Positions 32,710 to 38,345 of a DNA stretch of 38,345 nucleotides are shown piece after piece. The DNA is from Kitasatospora sp. MBT63 (GTDB lineage Bacteria > Actinomycetota > Actinomycetes > Streptomycetales > Streptomycetaceae), in assembly GCF_000710465.2 (NCBI RefSeq), contig NZ_JAIZ01000676.1, positions 28,552-66,896 of the forward strand, written 5' to 3'. The notes beneath the pieces are model-generated. The model worked only from the letters and a program-made list of their open reading frames with translations, did no database searches and had not been told where the DNA came from. Made by a program: the position numbers and the translations under genes. Position 1 is the first letter of the stretch, and each line of letters begins with the position of its first letter.

Positions 32710-32936
32710 CTACCTGTGCTCCAGGCTGGCCGCGGCGGTCCGCGGATTTCCAGGGCGATGAATTCTTCCCGGGCCCGCGGTGCAGGCGTTGGGCCGCGCC
32801 GACCCGGCCGAGGGCCTCCACGCCACCCTTCCCACCTGGGCCGTTCCGGTACGTACGGCGTGATGGTGCGGCGCGCGCCGGCTCGGGTGCGGTCAGAAGT
32901 CGGCACTTGATGAAATCCGGGCCACCCGCCCGCGGC

Positions 32937-33602
32937 TCAGCTCCCGGGACGGGCGCGGCGCCGGTCCCCCGCCGCGGCGGGACGGGCCGACGGGCGCGAT
33001 GCGGGGCCCTCGAGGGCGCGGCGCAGTGGTGGGCCCAGGTGGCGGACCACTTCGTCGGGGGTCATCGAGGCGACGGGTTCCAGCCTCAGCAGGTAGCGGG
33101 TGGCGATGATGCCGGCCATCTGCGAGCAGAAGGCCGCTGCCCGCTGCCGGGCGCCGGTGCCGCCGATCCGGGCCGCGATGCGGTCGACGATCTCGCGTTC
33201 GACGGCTTCTCTGACCAGGGCGGCGACGGTGTCGTCCTGGACCGCGTTCTTGAACATGGCCAGCAGGGTCGGGCCGGTGTCGGGGCCGTCCCAGACGGCG
33301 AGCAGGCCGCGCAGGGCACGCTGCGGGAAGGTGGCCGGGTCGCCGGCCAGGATGGTGGCGAGGACGTCGGCCGGGTTGACGGCCAGCGCGAGGGCCGCGC
33401 CGAACAGGCCCTTCTTGGAGCCGAAGTAATAGCTGATCAGCGCGGGGTCGACGGCGGCCTCGACCGCGATGGACCGCAGGGTGACGGCGTGGTAGCCCTC
33501 GGCCAGGAAGCGGCGGCGGGCGGCGTCGAGGATGGCGGCGCGAGTGTCCGGGCTGCCGGGCCTGCGTCCGCGAGGTGAGGTGTCGTTCATCGGCACGGCC
33601 AT
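32937..33602 (-). CDS. TetR-family regulator
   Basis: About 221 residues from ATG 33602 (a second ATG at 33590 is equally possible; neither has a clear ribosome site). The DNA-binding domain is complete: TRAAILDAARRRFLAEGYHAVTLRSIAVEAAVDPALISYYFGSKKGLF. The C-terminal domain (LAMFKNAVQDDTVAALVREAVE, then MAGIIATRYLLRLEPVASMTPDEVVRHLGP) matches the TetR C-terminal type seen in AefR/RutR-like regulators of exporters. It precedes the DHA2 exporter on the same strand and probably represses it and itself. Confidence 0.9.
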   Translation of the reverse strand: MAVPMNDTSPRGRRPGSPDTRAAILDAARRRFLAEGYHAVTLRSIAVEAAVDPALISYYFGSKKGLFGAALALAVNPADVLATILAGDPATFPQRALRGLLAVWDGPDTGPTLLAMFKNAVQDDTVAALVREAVEREIVDRIAARIGGTGARQRAAAFCSQMAGIIATRYLLRLEPVASMTPDEVVRHLGPPLRRALEGPASRPSARPAAAGDRRRARPGS

Positions 33603-33732
33603 GGTAGGGCCGGTCCGACAATTCCCGTCGCGAGCGCGCGGGAGTGGCCGGGACCGGACCGACGGCCTTCGGCCGCCGGGCCGCCGGGCACCGGGCTTGC
33701 GGTGGTGACCGTGACGGCACCACCATCGGGGG

Positions 33733-34173
33733 ATGTTCGAGTTGCTACCGAAAACGGGTCTCGCGCTGCCGGCCGGTGCCGGGGTGCTGCGGTTCGGCGG
33801 GTCCGAGCGGGAGTCGCAGTGGGCGGTGGCCACGCTGGCGGATGTCCGTACGACCTGGGTCTGCCAGGCCGGTTGGGCGTTCTGGGCCTGCTACCAGGGC
33901 CTGGAACTGCTCGCGTACGGCGATGTCACCGACCGGCTCGGCCGCGGTGACCACGACCGCCCCGGCCTGGCCGCCGTCCGGCTCGGCCGGTACGGCACCG
34001 CGCCGGGCGGGCCGTCCGCGGCGCCGGTGGTCCTCGACGGCGTCGACCTGTTCGGCTACCCGGCCGACGAGGTGCTGGCCGCCCTGGATCCGTCCGACCG
34101 CCCGGGCGTCCGGCTGCCGTCCGCCGGGACCTCGACGGGCTATCTGCCGGAGGTGTGGTTCTCGGCCCACTGA
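33733..34173 (+). CDS. Hypothetical 146-residue protein
   Basis: ATG 33733 is preceded by a GGGGG run. The protein contains LRFGGSERESQWAVATLADVRTTWVC, a Trp-rich centre (GWAFWACYQGLELLAYGD), VVLDGVDLFGYPADEVLAALDP and ends YLPEVWFSAH. The order resembles a recurring actinobacterial family of unknown role. There is no signal peptide. It is convergent with the tRNA-like element copy 2, which ends 31 bp beyond its stop. Confidence 0.7.
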   Translation: MFELLPKTGLALPAGAGVLRFGGSERESQWAVATLADVRTTWVCQAGWAFWACYQGLELLAYGDVTDRLGRGDHDRPGLAAVRLGRYGTAPGGPSAAPVVLDGVDLFGYPADEVLAALDPSDRPGVRLPSAGTSTGYLPEVWFSAH

Positions 34174-34200
34174 GGGCGGAGGCGAGGGCCCCGGCCGTTG

Positions 34201-34299
<99 letters not shown>

Positions 34300-34417
34300 C
34301 AGCTCCCGGCCCCGGAGTCCGCCCCCGGCGCCGTTCACGAGCACCACTCTGCCCGCGACCGCTGACCCCGCCCTGACCTCACCCTGACCCGCAGCTGACG
34401 GGACGGCACGCCGGGCG
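34300..34417 (-). repeat. Conserved upstream flank of the tRNA-like element, copy 2
   Basis: Matches 6172-6278 nearly base for base, apart from an 11-base insertion in the direct-repeat array. The duplication therefore covers about 205-215 bp: the RNA plus its upstream region, but not the downstream side. Confidence 0.85.
34362..34400 (-). promoter_or_regulatory. GGTCAG direct repeats at 11-bp period, copy 2
   Basis: CTGACC at 34362, 34373 and 34384 and CTGACG at 34395 (plus strand): four units at exact 11-bp spacing, one more than in copy 1. They lie 63-101 bp upstream of the RNA 5' end. The layout is that of an iterated regulator-binding site. Confidence 0.5.
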
Positions 34418-34479
34418 CCCGGCACCGACCGGGAAAACCGGTTTGCCGGGCGGGGCTGCCCTGGGTAGCGTCCCGGTCC

Positions 34480-35034
34480 GTGATGCCGACCCTGCGCACC
34501 GCGCGCCTGCTCCTGGACCCGTACGTCCCCGCGGACGAGGAGGACTTCGTCGCGCTCTTCCAGGATCCGCGGGTGTCGCGGTGGATGGGTGAGGGCACCG
34601 CTGCGGAGCATGAGGACCGGGCCCTGTTCGGCCGGATCTTCAGCAAGGTGTACGCCGGGGACCTGTTCGCCGTCTGGGCCGTCCGCCGGGACGGGCTGCT
34701 GGTCGGGCACGCCGAGATCAAACCGACCGAGGCGGTCGGCGGCCACGAGATCGTCTACGCGCTGGCGCCGGGAGCCTGGGGCTCGGGCCTCGGCACCGAG
34801 TTGGCCGAGGCACTGGTGGCGTACGGCTTCGACGTCCTCGGCCTGTCCGAGGTGCACGCGACCGTGGCCGCACCCAACCTCGCCTCGCTGGCGCTGCTGC
34901 GCCGGATCGGCTTCGAGCACGTCCGCGACATCACCGAGGACGACGGCAGCACCACCCACGTACTGACGGCCCGGGCGACGCCCGGCCTCGACACCACGGT
35001 CCCGGCCGGCGCCGCCACCTCACCCGGGAAGTAG
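34480..35034 (+). CDS. GNAT N-acetyltransferase (RimJ/RimL-like)
   Basis: 184 residues (GTG 34480; ATG 34483 is equally good). The order LRTARLLLDPYVPADEEDF, WMGEG, LVGHAEIKPTE, EIVYALAPGAWGSGLGTELAEALVAYGF and LGLSEVHATVAAPNLASLALLRRIGF is a complete GNAT fold; GSGLGTE is the acetyl-CoA pyrophosphate loop. Members acetylate ribosomal proteins, amino acids or drugs; the substrate is not predictable. It lies 62 bp beyond the duplicated tRNA-like flank. Confidence 0.9.
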   Translation: MMPTLRTARLLLDPYVPADEEDFVALFQDPRVSRWMGEGTAAEHEDRALFGRIFSKVYAGDLFAVWAVRRDGLLVGHAEIKPTEAVGGHEIVYALAPGAWGSGLGTELAEALVAYGFDVLGLSEVHATVAAPNLASLALLRRIGFEHVRDITEDDGSTTHVLTARATPGLDTTVPAGAATSPGK

Positions 35035-35176
35035 CACGGAACCGGTGCACCATTCGGACCCGAGGGTCGGGCCCGGGAAGCGCGCCGGGCCCCGAAGTGA
35101 CCGCGTGTCATCGCAGGTCCTCGCAGCCTCGAGGTCGCGTCCTCCCGGGCCCCGGCCCTCCGGGGCCGTTCACCGG

Positions 35177-35587
35177 TCAGCCGCAGTGCTCCCAGCCGGA
35201 CGCCCAGCGGATACCCTCCGCGGAGCCGCCCCACGAGATGCAGGTGTTGGCGGCGCTTAGCTTGGCCGGGCCGGCGTAGTAGTTGTAGTAGCCGCCGTCG
35301 GCGGCCTCCTTGAGGTCGCTCTGCCGCTCGATGTTCACCCGCAGGTCGTAGGTCCTGGTCCCGTTCGGGCTCCGCACCCAGGTGACGGCACAGTTGCTCG
35401 ACCCGTTGTAGAACAGGTAGACGTCGGCCACCGAGCCGAGGGCGTGGTGGTCGATCTGGTAGTAGCCGCTGCCGCAGGCCCCGCTCGGCGTCGTGGCCGC
35501 CTCGGCCGGAGCGGCCACCGACACCATTCCCGCGGCGACACCCAGAGCGCTGAGCGCGAGGGCCACCGCCCGCTGTGACTTGTGCAT
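35177..35587 (-). CDS. SapA-like spore-associated exported protein
   Basis: 136 residues. A clean Sec signal peptide (MHKSQRAVALALSALGVAAG, cleavage near AEAA at about residue 31) precedes a domain with two pairs of cysteines: GACGSGYY, SSNCAV, NTCISWGG and WEHCG at the end. CGSGYYQIDHHALGSVADVYLFYN, YAGPAKLSA and TCISWGG follow the pattern of Streptomyces spore-associated protein A, a coat-associated exported protein. ATG 35587 has GGGGA upstream. Exact role unknown; identity as SapA itself is not claimed. Confidence 0.8.
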   Translation of the reverse strand: MHKSQRAVALALSALGVAAGMVSVAAPAEAATTPSGACGSGYYQIDHHALGSVADVYLFYNGSSNCAVTWVRSPNGTRTYDLRVNIERQSDLKEAADGGYYNYYAGPAKLSAANTCISWGGSAEGIRWASGWEHCG

Positions 35588-35759
35588 GAATCCCCGTTTC
35601 GTACCTGGCTGTTGGAATCTGCCGCAGGCACGATAGCAGCGACCAAGATCGTCCGGCTACGGGTCCGCGACCGGAAAGAACAGACGCCTCATCAGTTCCT
35701 CGACGGGCCCTCACCACCACGTCACCACCTCAGCCCCGAGGCGGTGCCGGCCCCCACGC

Positions 35760-37112
35760 CTAACCGATCTCGACCACACGGGCCCAGGCGGGCGGGGTGT
35801 CCGGTACGTAGTCGGGGTTGTCCTCGCTCCAGGACCTGATCCTGCGCCCGGCGAACAGGCCGACGATCGTTCGGCACGGCGGCCGGGTCGCGGGCCAGGG
35901 GGTCTGACCGTCGGTCAGGACCACGATCACGTCCGGTGGCACCTGGGCGCGCAGGGCTCGCGCGAAGCCCGTCCGCAGGTCGGTGCCGCCGCCGCCGATC
36001 AGTGTGATGCCCTCCGCCTGGCAGAGCGGGTGCGCGACCCGGGCGGCCGCGTCGCACGAGATGACGCTCACCAGGTCGCGGCGCCCGCCCACCGCGCGGG
36101 AGATCGCGGCGACCTCCAGCAGGGCACTGCCCAGTTCGGCGTCGCTGACCGACCCGGAGGTGTCGATGACCACCGAGACCCTGGGCGGACGCCGCCGCAG
36201 GCTGGGCAGGACGACACCGGGCAGCCCGGCCGAGCGCCGCGACGGCCGGCCGTAGCTGTAGTCCTCGCCCGCGCCGGGTCCGGAAGCTGCCGACCGGACC
36301 GCCGCCCCGAGCAACTCCCGCCACGCCTGCGGCGGATGGAACGCCTCGTCCGCCCAGCGACGCCAGGCCTTCGGGGTGTCCCCCGGGCGCGCGGTGATGC
36401 CCTGCGCGACCCGGAACCGGACCGCGTCGCACTCCTGCGCGCTGAGGCCGTGGGCACCGTCCGGACCGAGGTCCCACTCCCTTTCCAGCCCGTCGGCGCC
36501 GCTGCCGCAGTCCAGCCAGTCGAGGAACGCCGTCCGCGGACCGAGCTGGAACAGCCGCAGGTACTCCTCCATCAACTGCCCCTCGGGCAGCCCGAGAAGT
36601 TCGGGCCGCACGGCGCCCGCGGGGCTGGGCAGGCCGTCACCGTAGACGTCGTCGTTGATCTCGCAGTCCGCGGCGATGTTCATCCGCAGCCGCTCGCCCC
36701 GGCCGGTCAGCCCCCGCTCGCGCGCGACCCGGTCGCCGCGCCCGTGGTGGTCGCGCAGCAGGTGGGACACCTCGTGCACCCAGACGCCGGCCAGTTCCTC
36801 CACCGGCGTCCGGGCCACGAAGCCCGGTGAGACGTAGCACCGCCAGTACCGGTCGACGGCCATCGTCGGCACCCGCCGTGACTCCACGACGGTCAGCGCG
36901 AAGAGTGCCGTCGCCAGGTAGGGCCGCACCCGGACGGCGTACAGCCGGGCGGCATGGAGCTTTTCGAGGTCGAGCGTTCCCGGCCCGTCCTCGTTCGCGT
37001 TCGCCTTCGCGTTCCCCGGCCCACCGGGCCCCTCCGGGACCGGCCGGGGCCCCGGTACGGTGCGGGGTCCCGGTACGGGCCTGGCGGCTGCCGCCGGTAC
37101 GTCCCGGGTCAC
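35760..37112 (-). CDS. VWA-like protein with HExxH metallopeptidase-type domain
   Basis: 450 residues, GTG 37112 overlapping the MoxR stop by 4 bases (GTGA). After a Pro/Gly-rich linker (about 1-50) comes a DUF2201-type N-terminal domain with VWVHEVSHLLRDHHGR, a zinc-protease-like HExxH, and NIAADCEINDD. The C-terminal VWA-like domain has the MIDAS motif VVIDTSGSVSD, GGGGTDLRTGF and VVLTDGQTPW. Such proteins are encoded beside MoxR AAA+ ATPases and are thought to work with them in metal insertion or protein-complex remodelling. Whether the HExxH site is catalytic is not known. Confidence 0.88.
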   Translation of the reverse strand: MTRDVPAAAARPVPGPRTVPGPRPVPEGPGGPGNAKANANEDGPGTLDLEKLHAARLYAVRVRPYLATALFALTVVESRRVPTMAVDRYWRCYVSPGFVARTPVEELAGVWVHEVSHLLRDHHGRGDRVARERGLTGRGERLRMNIAADCEINDDVYGDGLPSPAGAVRPELLGLPEGQLMEEYLRLFQLGPRTAFLDWLDCGSGADGLEREWDLGPDGAHGLSAQECDAVRFRVAQGITARPGDTPKAWRRWADEAFHPPQAWRELLGAAVRSAASGPGAGEDYSYGRPSRRSAGLPGVVLPSLRRRPPRVSVVIDTSGSVSDAELGSALLEVAAISRAVGGRRDLVSVISCDAAARVAHPLCQAEGITLIGGGGTDLRTGFARALRAQVPPDVIVVLTDGQTPWPATRPPCRTIVGLFAGRRIRSWSEDNPDYVPDTPPAWARVVEIG

Positions 37113-38345
37113 CGGCCCGCCTCCGCGCCGGCCGCGACCCTGGCCGCCGCGCGGTCGGCCCGCCGGGACACGGAGACCGCCCCGCCCAGCCGTTCGATCG
37201 TGGCCGGGACCTCCCAGTCCTGCCGGCGCAGCGCCGCGAGGGTGGTCGCCGGGACGACCAGCAGGTCCGGGGCGCCGGTCTCGATCGCGCGGGCGAACAG
37301 GGTCCAGGCCGCGTCCCAACGGGACTTCTCGGGGCGGTGGGCGACCGCCGCCACGACGCCGTCGAGGGTGGCCTGGCGCAGGTCGCCGCGTTCGGGCAGC
37401 ACGGCGCCCGCCGGGTCGGCGAGGAGTTCTTCCGGGTCGGGGAGGTCCATCCGGTCCAGGGCGGCCAGCAGTTCGAGCCCGGGGCCGTCGCCGACGGCGC
37501 CCCGGACCAGCAGTGACAGGGCGTCGCGGGAGGAGTCGGACGCGGTCGCGAAGGCGATCAGGCACACGGCCATCTCCCAGCTGCGGGGGGACGGCCAGGC
37601 GCCGCCCCGGCGGGCCTCGCTGCTGGGGAGCCGGTGGACCAGGGCGGGGCGCGCGGTGAGCAGTCCGCAGACCGCTCGGCGGGCCCGGTCCACCGCCTCG
37701 CCCGACCGCCGCGGGTCGAGCCGCGGCAGGGTGGCCCGCGGCCAGGTCCCGCCGAGGCCGCGGACGACGACCTCGTGGTCGTGGGTCCACTGCAGATGGA
37801 CGAAGCGGTTGGCCAGCGGCGGGCTGAGTTCCCAGCCGTCGGCGGCCGAGGACCGCGGGTTGGCGGCGGCCACGATCCTTACGCCGGGCGGCAGTTGCAG
37901 TGCGCCGATGCGCCGTTCCAGGACCAGGCGCAGCAGCGCGGCCTGGACGGCGGGCGGTGCGGTGGACAGCTCGTCCAGGAACAGCAGTCCGCGCCCGGCC
38001 CGGACCAGGCGGACCGCCCAGTCCGGCGGGGCCATCGGGACGCCCTGCTCGGCGGGGTTGTCGCCGATGACGGGCAGGCCCGAGAAGTCGGACGGCTCGT
38101 GCACGCTGGCGATCACCGTGGTCAGCGGCAGGTCGAGGGCGGCGGCGAGCTGGGTGAGCGCCGCGGTCTTGCCGATGCCGGGCTCGCCCCACAGCAGGAC
38201 GGGGAGGTCGGCGGCCACCGCGAGGGTGAGCGCCTCGAGTTGGGTGTCGGGGCGCGGTTCGGTGGTGGTCGTTCGGAGCAGGGCGAGCAGCTCCCCCGCG
38301 ATGTCGAGCTGGGAGGGCGGGGTGGGCGGAGTAGGCAGGGAGGGC
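37109..38345 (-). CDS. MoxR-type AAA+ ATPase (5' end outside window)
   Basis: The frame is open to the right edge of the window and ends at the TGA at 37109-37111. Visible features: Walker A GEPGIGKT, the MoxR-specific SVHEPSDFSGLPVI, Walker B GLLFLDE, sensor AANPRSSAADGWELSPPLANRF with an arginine finger, then a long helical C-terminal region. The residues before VAADLPVLLWGEPG (LDIAGELLALLRTT, QLEALTL) belong to the same protein, so the GTG at 38218 is not the start. The ATPase would remodel a client protein together with the VWA-like protein encoded by the overlapping next gene. Confidence 0.92.
   Translation of the reverse strand, partial: PSLPTPPTPPSQLDIAGELLALLRTTTTEPRPDTQLEALTLAVAADLPVLLWGEPGIGKTAALTQLAAALDLPLTTVIASVHEPSDFSGLPVIGDNPAEQGVPMAPPDWAVRLVRAGRGLLFLDELSTAPPAVQAALLRLVLERRIGALQLPPGVRIVAAANPRSSAADGWELSPPLANRFVHLQWTHDHEVVVRGLGGTWPRATLPRLDPRRSGEAVDRARRAVCGLLTARPALVHRLPSSEARRGGAWPSPRSWEMAVCLIAFATASDSSRDALSLLVRGAVGDGPGLELLAALDRMDLPDPEELLADPAGAVLPERGDLRQATLDGVVAAVAHRPEKSRWDAAWTLFARAIETGAPDLLVVPATTLAALRRQDWEVPATIERLGGAVSVSRRADRAAARVAAGAEAGR

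Overview
The window is high-GC actinobacterial DNA, most likely Streptomyces or Kitasatospora. Support comes from the strong G/C third-position bias, frequent GTG/TTG starts, GGAG-type ribosome binding sites, a SapA-like spore-associated exported protein, DHA2 drug exporters, GlxA-type AraC regulators and a PAS-LuxR regulator. It looks like chromosomal accessory DNA. No rRNA, CRISPR array, transposase or integrase was seen.

Left part (1-6.0 kb): the end of a Nudix hydrolase; a truncated MarR-like remnant facing an SnoaL/NTF2-like gene, with two matching palindromes between them; a DHA2 exporter translationally coupled to a siderophore-interacting flavoprotein; then, on the minus strand, a GlxA-type regulator followed by glyceraldehyde-3-phosphate dehydrogenase. 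At 6076-6171 lies an unusual tRNA-Ser-like sequence whose anticodon arm is replaced by a UUCG hairpin. A near-identical copy, with its conserved upstream flank, sits at 34204-34299. Both flanks carry GGTCAG units at exact 11-bp spacing.

Centre-left (6.4-14.3 kb): a quinone oxidoreductase, a small membrane protein, a PAS-PAS-LuxR regulator, and a compact minus-strand operon: ATP-grasp ligase, PEP-synthase-like phosphotransferase with swapped domain order, and an MFS transporter. A candidate promoter and an 18-bp near-palindrome precede the operon. This is the best candidate for an undescribed small-molecule pathway.

Centre (14.5-26.4 kb): DUF1801 protein, cupin with a divergent GlxA-type regulator, a SUFU gene next to a frameshifted SMI1/KNR4 gene (both known as immunity families), a small membrane protein, a secreted SLT-fold hydrolase with a long leader, a SABATH-type methyltransferase, a secreted hypothetical, a zinc-ribbon protein, a secreted metzincin protease, a molybdopterin-oxidoreductase/flavin-reductase/DUF6510 operon, and bacterioferritin.

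Right part (26.5-38.3 kb): an eroded stretch where an FTR1/EfeU iron permease fragment abuts an MFS transporter fragment. It is followed by a Ser/Thr kinase and a membrane-anchored protein with about 17 or more 12-residue repeats, a doubly frameshifted gene, a TetR regulator and DHA2 exporter, the second tRNA-like copy, a GNAT acetyltransferase, the SapA-like protein, and a MoxR ATPase/VWA-metallopeptidase pair running off the window. All calls rest on reading the sequence and family memory; no database search was run.
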